Source: an uncultured Candidatus Melainabacteria bacterium (lineage in GTDB: Bacteria; Cyanobacteriota; Vampirovibrionia; Gastranaerophilales; Gastranaerophilaceae). Taken from it: DNA of 38,801 bases. Where the stretch lies: contig CANNUY010000016.1 in NCBI GenBank assembly GCA_947525005.1, positions 1-38,801 on the forward strand, given 5' to 3'. The translations under genes were made by a program, and so were the position numbers. The notes below the pieces were generated by a model, which had not been told where the DNA came from, made no database searches, and saw nothing but the letters and a program-made list of their open reading frames with translations. Positions 18,743 through 26,132 of the stretch are shown piece by piece; positions within the stretch are counted from its first letter, which is position 1, and the number at the start of each line of letters is the position of its first letter.

Positions 18743-18842
18743 TATCTCTTTGTAACATTCCTTAATAGAATGTTAAAAAAAGTCAATTATTTATTATATA
18801 TATACTTTATATATATACTAGGATATTATAGGAGTAAATCAA

Positions 18843-19043
18843 ATGGTTGCAGAATTAGTAGAATTTGTATCAAGAGTACTACCATTAACTGTTGGTGACG
18901 GCAAACCTGTATATAGAATGCCGTTTATAACGTCTACTAATCCTGCAGAAGAATTAAGTCATATTGTTGCAAATACAGAGCAAGTTTATCAATTCAACCC
19001 TTATTTAACAGAACCATCTCACACTATTGACACTAGAGGATAA
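18843..19043 (+). CDS. Small protein of unknown function (66 aa)
   Basis: Not recognised. ATG at 18843 has AGGAG (18830-18834) 8 nt upstream, in the context AGGAGTAAATCAAATGG, one base different from AGGAGTAAATAAAATGG of the preceding gene. The product has no membrane segment. A short stretch GKPVYRMP loosely echoes GLKIYKMP of the preceding protein, so the two might be distant relatives. Its last 11 nt overlap the convergent gene that ends at 19033. Upstream, 18791-18830 is nearly pure A/T with two TATACT hexamers (18801 and 18814) that could serve as -10 elements. The strong ribosome site makes it more likely real than its size alone would. Confidence 0.6.
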   Translation: MVAELVEFVSRVLPLTVGDGKPVYRMPFITSTNPAEELSHIVANTEQVYQFNPYLTEPSHTIDTRG

Positions 19044-19908
19044 AAGCTAAGACCATTAATACCATAGCTCCAATTTGCATAGCTGTACTTAAGCCTTGTT
19101 GAAATTTGTTGTTGTCATATTTTGGTGAGGATTTTTTAGCTTTGAGAGCTGATTCAAGCCTATCTAGTCGTTCTGATTCATTATCATTATAGAATTGGGT
19201 GTCAAATACAACATTTTCTAATCGTGCTAACCTATCATTGTTTGTTTCGTCACTAAACGTGTTTTTAAGAAGTCTTTGTTCAAGTAAGGATAGTTTGTAT
19301 CTAACTTTGGTTGTACCTCTGTCAAAATAGCTGTCAGCAGGCTCTTTATCTGTCATAATATTGTCAAAAGATGTTTCGGGATTGTCAAAATCATCATAGT
19401 TATCTGTTCTTACAAGTTTTTTATCATCGTACATTTTTGATTTAATTCTTTCAACTCGAGTAAAGAAATCCTCTTTATCGTAGTTAGAATTAAACATTTT
19501 TCTTTCGATAGTTGCAAGTCTATTGTGTAATGAACCTGTTTTTTGTTGTTTTAATCCAAGTTTTCTTTCGACTTCATCTAGGATTGGATAATCAACAGTG
19601 TTATCTAATGGTGCAACTTCATCAATGCTGTTATCTGATTCAGCAATTGTTGTTTTATCTTCTTTTAAGAGATTATATTTTGTGCTTTCAAGAACTTTTG
19701 CAAGTCGTATTTTAGAAGAACCTTTTTGAACATTTCCATATAAATATTCTTCAAGTCTATTTAATCGTTTTTCTAGTTTTTCATCAGGATATTCTATTCC
19801 TAGAATTGAGGCTTCTACTTTTGTTAAAGTATCTGTCTTTGATTCAAGCGCTGAAACTCGACAGATTAGACAGAACATTATTAGAATTGAAACAAGAAAT
19901 TTTTTCAT
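19033..19908 (-). CDS. Exported protein with repeated ERLxRLE motifs
   Basis: The 291-residue product begins MKKFLVSILIMFCLICRVSALES, a clear signal peptide with likely cleavage after VSA. The body repeats a helical motif of the form RL-RLE-(x)-(V/L)-(F/Y): EKRLNRLEEYLYG, LHNRLATIERKMF, DFFTRVERIKSKMY, VRYKLSLLEQRLL, NDRLARLENVVFD and SERLDRLESAL. The last 20 residues (STAMQIGAMVLMVLAFIL) are a C-terminal membrane anchor. I associate such repeats with uncharacterised exported proteins of Cyanobacteria and Melainabacteria; the function is unknown. An AGGG-type site (GAGGGTAATAAG before ATG) sets the start. It is convergent with, and overlaps by 11 nt, the 66-residue gene. Confidence 0.85.
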   Translation of the reverse strand: MKKFLVSILIMFCLICRVSALESKTDTLTKVEASILGIEYPDEKLEKRLNRLEEYLYGNVQKGSSKIRLAKVLESTKYNLLKEDKTTIAESDNSIDEVAPLDNTVDYPILDEVERKLGLKQQKTGSLHNRLATIERKMFNSNYDKEDFFTRVERIKSKMYDDKKLVRTDNYDDFDNPETSFDNIMTDKEPADSYFDRGTTKVRYKLSLLEQRLLKNTFSDETNNDRLARLENVVFDTQFYNDNESERLDRLESALKAKKSSPKYDNNKFQQGLSTAMQIGAMVLMVLAFIL

Positions 19909-19971
19909 CTTATTACCCTCAGCTTTATATTAAAAATGTTTTAGGGGTTTTGCTATAGAAAAAATATTTTA

Positions 19972-19999
19972 TTGAGGATAAATTTTTATTTTTTATAAT
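19972..19999 (+). promoter_or_regulatory. Promoter of fau, apparently leaderless
   Basis: TTGAGG (19972-19977), 16 bp spacer and a perfect TATAAT (19994-19999). The ATG at 20006 lies 6 nt after the -10, where transcription itself should start. No Shine-Dalgarno is present in AAGAAT. Confidence 0.6.
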
Positions 20000-20005
20000 A
20001 AGAAT

Positions 20006-20518
20006 ATGTTTAATAAAGATGATTTAAGGAAAAAAGCTAAAAACATCAGGGCTAATTTAGATATGAAAACGATTAGCTCTAAGATTGTTTCTAATATAAG
20101 AAATTTAGAACTGTATAAAAATTCAAAGCGTGTCATGTTGTTTTATCCTTTAGGTAATGAGGTTGATTTGTTAGAGTTATTAAATGATAATAAACAGTTT
20201 TATTTGCCAAGAGTGAATGGAAAAAATTTAGATGTTTGTCCTTATAAGCATGGAGAAAATCTTTTGAAATCAAGTTTTAAGGTGTTAGAGCCAATAAATG
20301 AAGCTGTAGATAAGAACATGCTTGATTTAGTTTTTGTACCAGCTCTGTGTGTTGATAATAAATGTAATCGTTTAGGGTATGGAAAAGGTTTTTATGACAG
20401 GTTTTTAGATGGTTTTGAAGGTGTTTCAATTATTCCTATTCCACAATCACTTATATTCTCAGATATTTGTGCAGACAGGCATGATGTGTGTTGTTCAGGG
20501 GTTGTGACGGAGGAATGA
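20006..20518 (+). CDS. fau: 5-formyltetrahydrofolate cyclo-ligase
   Basis: Converts 5-formyl-THF to 5,10-methenyl-THF with ATP, returning a storage or inhibitory folate to the one-carbon pool in the cytoplasm. The 170-residue product has the N-terminal basic helix KDDLRKKAKNIR, the VMLFYPLGNEVD segment, the diagnostic substrate/phosphate motif VPALCVDNKCNRLGYGKGFY followed by DRFL, and the usual VVTEE ending. Length is normal for a compact family member. The start codon is only 6 nt behind a perfect TATAAT and lacks a ribosome site, so the mRNA is probably leaderless. The stop lies right at the edge of a dispersed-repeat block. Homologues are also called MTHFS or YgfA. Confidence 0.93.
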   Translation: MFNKDDLRKKAKNIRANLDMKTISSKIVSNIRNLELYKNSKRVMLFYPLGNEVDLLELLNDNKQFYLPRVNGKNLDVCPYKHGENLLKSSFKVLEPINEAVDKNMLDLVFVPALCVDNKCNRLGYGKGFYDRFLDGFEGVSIIPIPQSLIFSDICADRHDVCCSGVVTEE

Positions 20519-20521
20519 TAT

Positions 20522-20665
20522 TACAGTCATTGCCACAAACCAATGGTTCTGCATGTTCAGAGGGATTCTTCGGTCGTTGTACTCCCTCTGAATGACAGTT
20601 CAGAAAGTCATTCAGAGCGTTCTGTATGTATTTTTTTATGGCAAGCGTGGAATCCCTGCGAACAT
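20522..20665. repeat. Dispersed-repeat mosaic between convergent genes
   Basis: Contains CCACAAACCAATGGTTCTGC (20532-20551), related to two copies in 30232-30480; a perfect 10-bp stem TTCAGAGGGA (20557-20566) with TCCCTCTGAA (20583-20592); AGGGATTCTTCGGTCGTTGT (20561-20580), whose reverse complement matches 25933-25952 at 19 of 20 bases; and GTCATTCAGAG (20607-20617), shared with 25816 and 38669. The open frames across it give only repeat-derived peptides such as PKNPS and AEPLV, so I do not call a gene. Confidence 0.8.
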
Positions 20666-20678
20666 AACAATTTCTCAT

Positions 20679-20705
20679 AAAAAAAAGCCTCTTGTGACAA
20701 GAGGC
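20679..20705 (-). terminator. Intrinsic terminator of the 20783-21289 gene
   Basis: On the minus strand GCCTCTTG, loop TCA, CAAGAGGC forms a perfect 8-bp stem followed directly by eight T residues (A tract at 20679-20686 on the plus strand). It lies about 80 nt after the stop of the coiled-coil gene. Confidence 0.9.
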
Positions 20706-20782
20706 TAAGGAATTTAGTTTATTATTGGTTATTAAGTAGATTGTTTTAATTTTTTTTGAAGTTTTCAGAAATTTTGGTTTAA

Positions 20783-21289
20783 CTAACCTTGAAGTCCGAA
20801 GCTTGAGATTTGGTTTTTGATACCGTTGCCAATTTGTTGAGTACAAGCTTGTTCTTCTTGTTGTATTGCTGTCAACTGTGCTTCTAACCTTGTTTTCTTT
20901 GCAGTCATTGATTTTTCTTCTTCGTTTAATTTTGCTGCAAGTTGTTTTTGAAGCTGTTTTCTAGCATTTTCATACATTTTTTGTTGAGCAATTATTTGCA
21001 TATTTTGATTGTCTGCTGTAAACATGCCTGTGCTCATTGCTTGACTCATGCCTGCTCCTGCCATTTGCGCTGCTTGGTTATTTATATAACTCAACTGTTG
21101 CAACCCTTGACCGAAGATTGATGCAGGCATATCTGCCATATCGGCGATTGAAATTGAATCTTGTTGTAAAATTGAAGCGTATTTTGTTAAATCATTCAAT
21201 TTTTGATTTAATGCTGTCAATTGATAAGTAATATCATTTTCTTGATTTTGTAAATTAATCTTACGAGATAAAAACATTAAGAAACCCAT
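20783..21289 (-). CDS. Coiled-coil protein of unknown function
   Basis: The 168-residue product is rich in Gln and Ala and predicted almost wholly helical. Heptad-like stretches at about residues 12-45 (NQENDITYQLTALNQKLNDL) and 105-155 (KQLQKQLAAKLNEEEKSM, TRLEAQLTAIQQEEQA) flank a Gly/Met-rich middle with QAAQMAGAGMSQAM. There is no signal peptide and only a short hydrophobic start (MGFLMFL). A weak site (GTAGGTTTAAA before ATG) sets the start. Transcription ends at the strong terminator at 20705-20679. The roughly 240 bp upstream carries an unusual array of TTAACCT-like words, so this gene may be specially controlled. Its helical build would suit a structural or secretion-linked role, but this is speculation. 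Confidence 0.75.
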   Translation of the reverse strand: MGFLMFLSRKINLQNQENDITYQLTALNQKLNDLTKYASILQQDSISIADMADMPASIFGQGLQQLSYINNQAAQMAGAGMSQAMSTGMFTADNQNMQIIAQQKMYENARKQLQKQLAAKLNEEEKSMTAKKTRLEAQLTAIQQEEQACTQQIGNGIKNQISSFGLQG

Positions 21290-21293
21290 TTTA

Positions 21294-21526
21294 AACCTAC
21301 TTTCTGTAACCTTAAACTAATAACTAAATTAACCTATAAATAAACTATTTGTGTTCGATTAACCTTTTCTAAACTCAGTTATCAAAACATTTTCTTTGAG
21401 TTATTTTCTATCGACTCATTTGATTAAATGCTTTAATCGTTTTCTTGTTAACCAATTACTTTTCGTATTGAATTTAACCTACTTAAAAATTGTTTGAACT
21501 AACCTTGTTTGTCTTTTACATTAACC
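21294..21526 (-). promoter_or_regulatory. Array of eight AACC words (AGGTTAA on the minus strand) upstream of the coiled-coil gene
   Basis: AACC occurs at 21294, 21308, 21331, 21361, 21450, 21476, 21501 and 21523, mostly within TTAACCT or CTAACCTT, all in one orientation, spaced 14, 23, 30, 89, 26, 25 and 22 nt. This fills most of the 397-nt gap 21290-21686, which otherwise holds only a promoter for the 21687 gene. TTAACCT resembles the 8-bp half-sites of cyanobacterial Pho boxes, but the regular 11-bp spacing is missing. Confidence 0.45.
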
Positions 21527-21618
21527 TTACATTTATATAAAGTTTTTCTTCATTTAAGAATTGATTTTTTTGTTTTCTTCTGTTACAAAACTTTACATTA
21601 TTTATTTTATAATTATTT

Positions 21619-21646
21619 TTGACTTTATAAAAAAAATAACTAAAAT
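21619..21646 (+). promoter_or_regulatory. Candidate promoter of the 21687 gene
   Basis: TTGACT (21619-21624), 16 bp spacer and TAAAAT (21641-21646). A second -10-like TATAAT is at 21648-21653 but lies too far from this -35. Confidence 0.45.
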
Positions 21647-21686
21647 ATATAATGTAGAGATTATAGATAAGTTCACGGGATAGAAA

Positions 21687-21941
21687 ATGAGATTGATTGA
21701 GAGATTGAAAGATTTTGAACAGCAATACGTATTCTTGCGTTGGGTTTCAGGTGGTGAATACGGGAAGGTTGAATTTGTAGGAGATGACTTTATTGAATTT
21801 ACAATAGTTGATGTTGATTCAATGGAGTGTAGAGAAACAATGCTTATTAATGCTCAACTAATTTTAGAAATCGCATACGGTGGAGCAGATGTTTCAAGAA
21901 TAATTGCAGAGGTTTCTTCACAATTATCTTTTGGAGAATAA
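21687..21941 (+). CDS. Small conserved-looking cytoplasmic protein (84 aa)
   Basis: The protein begins MRLIERLKDFEQQYVFLRWV and continues with a compact beta pattern: GKVEFVGDDFIEFTIVDVD, then ETMLINAQLILEIAYGG and a short C-terminal helix ADVSRIIAEVSSQL. The strand order resembles small Sm-like or SH3-like barrels, as in proteins that begin with a helix followed by V-(F/L)-(L/V)-x-x-x-S-G and G-x-V; this is only a fold guess. There is no signal peptide. A weak purine-rich site (CGGGATAGAAA) precedes the ATG. It is convergent with the ABC permease, 24 nt apart. I know no function for it. Confidence 0.75.
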   Translation: MRLIERLKDFEQQYVFLRWVSGGEYGKVEFVGDDFIEFTIVDVDSMECRETMLINAQLILEIAYGGADVSRIIAEVSSQLSFGE

Positions 21942-21965
21942 AACTTTTATAGGGATTTAGGATTT

Positions 21966-22841
21966 TTAATCTTCGTTGTAGACCATCTTTTTACGTAATT
22001 TCCACTGAACGAGAACTAAGAAAAAGATTATGGTAAACAAGATGTAAGCAACGGCACTTGCTTTTCCAACTTCAAAATATTGAAATGCATATTTATAAAT
22101 TGAATAAACCATAACAGTTGTACTATTTTCAGGTCCACCTTGTGTCATCATATAAATCAAATCAAACGCTTGAAAAGAACTAATAGAGGTTATCACAATT
22201 ACAAAAAATATTGTTGATGATAAAAGAGGGATAGTTATGTTTTTGAAAGTTTGAAAAAAGTTTGCTCCATCAATTTTAGAGGACTCTAATAATTCTTGAT
22301 TGATTGTTGCTAGTCCTGATAAAAATATTATTACGTTATATCCAATTAGTTTCCAAACAGAAACAATGATTAAAACAGGAAGTGCCAAGTGTTTGTCATA
22401 AAGCCAATTTAGGTTTGTACTCAAAATTTGGTTCGCAAGTCCAATGTTTGGGTCAAATATCCATTGCCAAACTAGTGCCACAACAATCATTGGAGTTATA
22501 TAGGGTATAAATAAGGTCGCTTTAAAGAATTCTGAACCTTTAATTTTTGAATTGAGTATGCAGGCTAGTATTAAAGGTATTATTACAGCTAACACCGATA
22601 CGGCAACTGTATAGATAAACGTGTTTGAAAGTACTTGTAAAAAATATTTTTCACTTAATATTGACTTATAGTTAGATAATCCAACGAATTGGATATTGTT
22701 TAATAAGTCCCAATCGGTAAAGCTTAGACTAAAAGAGAAAATTACAGGGATAATGATAAATATAAATATCCCTATAAGTGCAGGCGATATGAATAATAGT
22801 GCCGTTAATATATTGTTGTTCTTTATTTGAAAATTCTTCAT
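21966..22841 (-). CDS. Sugar ABC transporter permease, MalF/UgpA type
   Basis: Inner-membrane permease subunit of a carbohydrate ABC importer. The 291-residue protein shows six hydrophobic segments, the LSFTDWDLL and FVGLSNYKSIL segments typical of MalF/UgpA-type permeases, and the EAA loop ELLESSKIDGANFFQTFKNI (with the I-x-x-P-L-L that follows), which docks on the ATPase. QGGPENSTTVMVYSIY is also family-typical. Normally a second permease, a binding protein and an ATPase gene lie next to it; none is in this window, so partners must be elsewhere. The substrate cannot be told. The start lacks a clear Shine-Dalgarno; TATAAT lies 11 nt before the ATG, so the leader would be very short. Confidence 0.92.
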   Translation of the reverse strand: MKNFQIKNNNILTALLFISPALIGIFIFIIIPVIFSFSLSFTDWDLLNNIQFVGLSNYKSILSEKYFLQVLSNTFIYTVAVSVLAVIIPLILACILNSKIKGSEFFKATLFIPYITPMIVVALVWQWIFDPNIGLANQILSTNLNWLYDKHLALPVLIIVSVWKLIGYNVIIFLSGLATINQELLESSKIDGANFFQTFKNITIPLLSSTIFFVIVITSISSFQAFDLIYMMTQGGPENSTTVMVYSIYKYAFQYFEVGKASAVAYILFTIIFFLVLVQWKLRKKMVYNED

Positions 22842-22895
22842 ATTTATACTACATTATAACTAAAATATAATTTATGAGGATATGAGGAGAAAATA

Positions 22896-24383
22896 ATGTT
22901 TACAACATCAGCATTCGGTAAAAATGATATAAGAGGAATTTATGGTGAAGATATTACAGAAGAAATTTTTTATTATACAGGAAAAGGTTTTGTAAAATAT
23001 CTTTTAAGTAATATAAATGTTGATGTGAAAGATTTGTGGATTACAGTTTGTATGGACGCAAGAACACATTCACCGATGTTGGTAGAGTCATTGATTAAGG
23101 GTGTTCGTGATACAGGTGCAAACATTGTAGATTTAGGTATTGCTCCAACTCCATTGGGTTATTATTCAGAGGTGGTTGGTGTTCCTGAAAATATAACAAA
23201 TGGAAACTCTATATCAGGAGCTTTGATTGTTACTGCAAGCCATAACCCAAGTCAATATAATGGTTTAAAGATGACTTATAACAAGCAATCTTTGAACGAA
23301 GAACAAATAAAACTTGTTAAGAAATATACAGAAGAAGAATTTGAAACTAAAACAACTGAAACATCTCAAGGTAGTTGTGTGAAATATGATATAATTCCAC
23401 AATACCAAGCAGAGATTGAAAAATCTTTCAGTAATTTAAAAGGTGATTTGAAAGATATTACAGTTGTTGTTGATAGTGGAAATGGTACAGGTGGAGTTGT
23501 TGCTCCAAAATTGTATAGAGATTTAGGTTGTAACGTTATTGAATTATTCTCAGAACCAGATGGAAGATTTCCTAATCACCACCCTAACCCAAGTGATCCA
23601 AAAAACCTTGAACATATCAAAAAAGCTGTTGTTGAAAACAAGGCTGATTTTGGAATAGCGTTTGACGGTGATAGCGATAGAATTGGGGTTGTTGATTCAA
23701 AAGGTGAACAATTAACAGGCGATAAATTATTATTGATTTATGCTTTAGATTTGCTTGATACTTGGACAGATAAAACTAAAAAACCGATTGTTGTATCAGA
23801 GGTGAAATGTTCACAAGTGCTTTACGACACAATTAATAATAATGGTGGAGAAGCTGTAATGTGCAAGACTGGTCACGGTTATATCAAATCAACTATGAAA
23901 GAACGAGGAGCAATCTTAGCAGGAGAAATGAGTGGTCATACCTTCTTCAAAGACAGATATTACGGTTATGATGATGCTGTTTATGCAGGTTTGAGAATTA
24001 TTGAGATAGTTAATAAGCATAAAAAACAAGATAAAACTTTTGTTATAGAAGATATGTTGGGAGCATTTAATAAGGTTTCAACATCACCTGAACTTAGATT
24101 GCCTTGTCCAAATGAATTAAAGAAGCCTGTGCTTGAAGGATTTAAAGCTTATGTAACGGATAATATGGACTGTTTTGGTTGTGATATAAAAGAAATTATT
24201 ACACTTGATGGTATGAGAATTGTCTTTGACGGTGGGTTTGCCTTGATTAGACAAAGTAACACTGAACCTGTATTTACATTAAGATTTGAAGGTAAGACTG
24301 AAAAAGATTGTGATAATTATAGAACAGTTATGGTTAATAAATTGAATGAACTTATTGAAGAATTAGGAACCGTACGTTCATAA
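22896..24383 (+). CDS. Phosphomannomutase/phosphoglucomutase
   Basis: Alpha-D-phosphohexomutase that moves phosphate between C6 and C1 of mannose or glucose, feeding sugar nucleotides for surface polysaccharides and glycogen-type metabolism. The 495-residue cytoplasmic protein has all four family motifs in order: catalytic phosphoserine Ser115 in TASHNPSQYNGLK, magnesium loop DGDSDR (257-262), sugar-binding GEMSGH, and the C-terminal phosphate-binding RQSNTEP. The early FGKNDIRGIYGEDIT is typical of the AlgC/ManB branch rather than GlmM or true Pgm, but specificity for glucose versus mannose cannot be read from sequence. GAGGAG lies 6-7 nt before the ATG. It is divergent from the ABC permease with only 54 bp between. 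Confidence 0.93.
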   Translation: MFTTSAFGKNDIRGIYGEDITEEIFYYTGKGFVKYLLSNINVDVKDLWITVCMDARTHSPMLVESLIKGVRDTGANIVDLGIAPTPLGYYSEVVGVPENITNGNSISGALIVTASHNPSQYNGLKMTYNKQSLNEEQIKLVKKYTEEEFETKTTETSQGSCVKYDIIPQYQAEIEKSFSNLKGDLKDITVVVDSGNGTGGVVAPKLYRDLGCNVIELFSEPDGRFPNHHPNPSDPKNLEHIKKAVVENKADFGIAFDGDSDRIGVVDSKGEQLTGDKLLLIYALDLLDTWTDKTKKPIVVSEVKCSQVLYDTINNNGGEAVMCKTGHGYIKSTMKERGAILAGEMSGHTFFKDRYYGYDDAVYAGLRIIEIVNKHKKQDKTFVIEDMLGAFNKVSTSPELRLPCPNELKKPVLEGFKAYVTDNMDCFGCDIKEIITLDGMRIVFDGGFALIRQSNTEPVFTLRFEGKTEKDCDNYRTVMVNKLNELIEELGTVRS

Positions 24384-24461
24384 AACTTATATATATTGCA
24401 TTTTTTTTAGATATATATTAAAATACCAATAGAAACATTAAGAGGAAGAAAATAAAGGGAA

Positions 24462-25778
24462 ATGGCCCAGAGTATTCATTATTTGATATTAATTGCCTTT
24501 TTGATATTAGCAAACAGTTTTTTTGTCGCATCAGAATTTGCGATGGTAAGAGTAAGAAAGACCCGTCTTGAACAGTTATCAGGAGAGGGTAATGAGACTG
24601 CTAAGATAGCCTTAGAATTAACTGAGGATATCAATGGTATGTTAGCAGCTGCCCAGTTAGGTATAACGATTGTTAGCGTAGGCTTAGGTTGGGTTGGTGC
24701 AAGCACACTTGCTAGAATTTTTACTACTGTTGGTTTTCCTACTTGGTTAGCTATACCTGTAGCATTTGTATTAGTAACATTTTTTGAAGTGCTTTTAGGA
24801 GAACAAATTCCTAAATGTGTAGCTCTTCAAAATTCTGAAAAAGCAGCTTTATTGATTGCTAGACCAATGAAGTTTATGATGGTTGTATTCAAGCCATTTG
24901 TTTGGTTCTTGGCTACTTGTGGCGACAAGATTTTAGAGTTGTTTAAGATTGAACGTCAAGAAACAGAATTTGTTCATACGACAGAAGAATTGGATATGCT
25001 TGTTGATGCAAGTTATAATGAGGGCGTTTTGAACGAAACAGAAGCTGAGATGCTCCATAATATGTTCAAGTTCTCAGATTTGACTGCAAAACAGGTTATG
25101 ATTCCAAGAACTGACATGATGTGTATTGATAAGGAAACAAATTTTGAAGAATTAAAAAAGATTACAATAGAAAACCAATATACACGTTATCCTGTTTATG
25201 AAGAAAACATTGATAAAATTTTAGGTTTTATCCACGTAAAAGATTTGTATGCACTTTCTGTAAAAGGTGCTGATAATGATGTTAATATTCAAGAACTTTT
25301 ACGTCCGATTATGTTGATTCCTGAAACAATGACTTTGGATAATTTGATTATAGAGTTTAGAAAACGCAAAAGTCAGATTGGTATTGTAGTTGATGAATTT
25401 GGTGGAACATCTGGTTTGATTACATTAGAAGACGTTTTAGAAGAAATCATTGGAGAAGTTCAAGACGAATTTGATGAAGATGAAGAAATGGATATTAAAG
25501 AGGTTGCACCAAACACTTATGTTGCTAATGCGATGATGAGAATTGATGAGATTGCAGAGTTCTTTGATATTGAAGAAAACCAATTTGATTTTGAAGATGT
25601 AGAAACAATAGGTGGTCTGTTCGTTAAGATATTGGGAAGATTAGCTCAAGTTGGTGATGTTGTGGAAATCAAAGAACAAGGCTTGAAATTCTCTGTTCAA
25701 AAAGTTGACGGAGCAAGAATCACAAGATTAGTTATTCATAAAGAAGATGTCCACAAAGACGATGAATGTTGTATGTAG
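24462..25778 (+). CDS. CNNM/CorC-HlyC family membrane protein with CBS pair
   Basis: Inner-membrane protein of the family often annotated as hemolysin or CorC-like; characterised members act in magnesium or cobalt efflux. Residues about 1-190 are the CNNM (DUF21) membrane domain: ILIAFLILANSFFVASEFAMVRVRKTRLEQL is its classic start, and ITIVSVGLGWVGAS and FFEVLLGEQIPK are conserved. Two CBS domains follow (VMIPRTDM..., then a second half ending IGIVVDEFGGTSGLITLEDVLEEIIGEVQDEFD), then the C-terminal CorC-HlyC domain with the usual D-E-I-x-x-x-F. Length (438) is normal. GAGGAAG and AAGGGAA precede the ATG. It probably follows the mutase on its own transcript; the 78-nt gap is AT-rich without a clear terminator. 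Confidence 0.92.
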   Translation: MAQSIHYLILIAFLILANSFFVASEFAMVRVRKTRLEQLSGEGNETAKIALELTEDINGMLAAAQLGITIVSVGLGWVGASTLARIFTTVGFPTWLAIPVAFVLVTFFEVLLGEQIPKCVALQNSEKAALLIARPMKFMMVVFKPFVWFLATCGDKILELFKIERQETEFVHTTEELDMLVDASYNEGVLNETEAEMLHNMFKFSDLTAKQVMIPRTDMMCIDKETNFEELKKITIENQYTRYPVYEENIDKILGFIHVKDLYALSVKGADNDVNIQELLRPIMLIPETMTLDNLIIEFRKRKSQIGIVVDEFGGTSGLITLEDVLEEIIGEVQDEFDEDEEMDIKEVAPNTYVANAMMRIDEIAEFFDIEENQFDFEDVETIGGLFVKILGRLAQVGDVVEIKEQGLKFSVQKVDGARITRLVIHKEDVHKDDECCM

Positions 25779-25815
25779 ATATGTATTCGCCTTTGCACTG
25801 TAAAATTTCCAAACA

Positions 25816-26062
25816 GTCATTCAGAGGCAAGGGAGCAGAGGCACGAGTGAAAGCGAGAGTGAAACGTGCGTCAGGCAAAATCATACTTTGGTCTGCAAAC
25901 GTGAATCTTGCCGTTTAATGCGAACGTAAAGTGCAACGACCGAAGAATCCCTGTGTACATATTTTGTTGGGGTGGAAACCCCAACCTACAATTTGAAGAA
26001 TTCTTGATTTATGGATTGACACACTTAATACATTACAAACTGTTTAATCGTTCGCAATGACG
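25816..26062. repeat. Dispersed-repeat mosaic filling a 354-nt gap
   Basis: The gap 25779-26132 between convergent genes holds GTCATTCAGAG (25816-25826), a GC-richer stretch of about 110 nt (with GAGTGAAAGCGAGAGTGAAA), GCAACGACCGAAGAATCCCT (25933-25952, 19 of 20 identical to the inverse of 20561-20580), a perfect hairpin at 25966-25985, and TCGCAATGACG (26052-26062), the inverse of CGTCATTGCGA at 30332 and 38710. No gene is supported. The block stands out from its neighbours in base composition, which suggests insertion of repeat units. Confidence 0.8.
25966..25985. repeat. Perfect GC-rich hairpin within the repeat mosaic
   Basis: GTTGGGGT (25966-25973), loop GGAA, ACCCCAAC (25978-25985), followed by CTACA. 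The core and tail resemble the abundant GTTGGG...CCCAACCTACA hairpin repeats of cyanobacterial genomes. No T tract follows, so it is a repeat, not a clear terminator. Confidence 0.7.
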
Positions 26063-26132
26063 TATCTAAAATCTTCGTGACAGTAGTAGGTCGTGTTCAA
26101 TGGTTTGATTGAATACTACAAAGTTAAATAAC

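Noticed and set aside
18753..18775. Hairpin TAACATTC / GAATGTTA as a terminator after the 18362 gene
   Set aside because: It is followed by an A tract, not a T tract, on the plus strand; on the minus strand the T tract precedes the stem. A protein-binding palindrome is as likely.
20451..20846. Minus-strand open frame of 131 residues across the repeat block and terminator
   Set aside because: It reads through the intrinsic terminator and repeat units, yields only repeat-type peptides (PKNPS, AEPLV) and overlaps the ends of two real genes.
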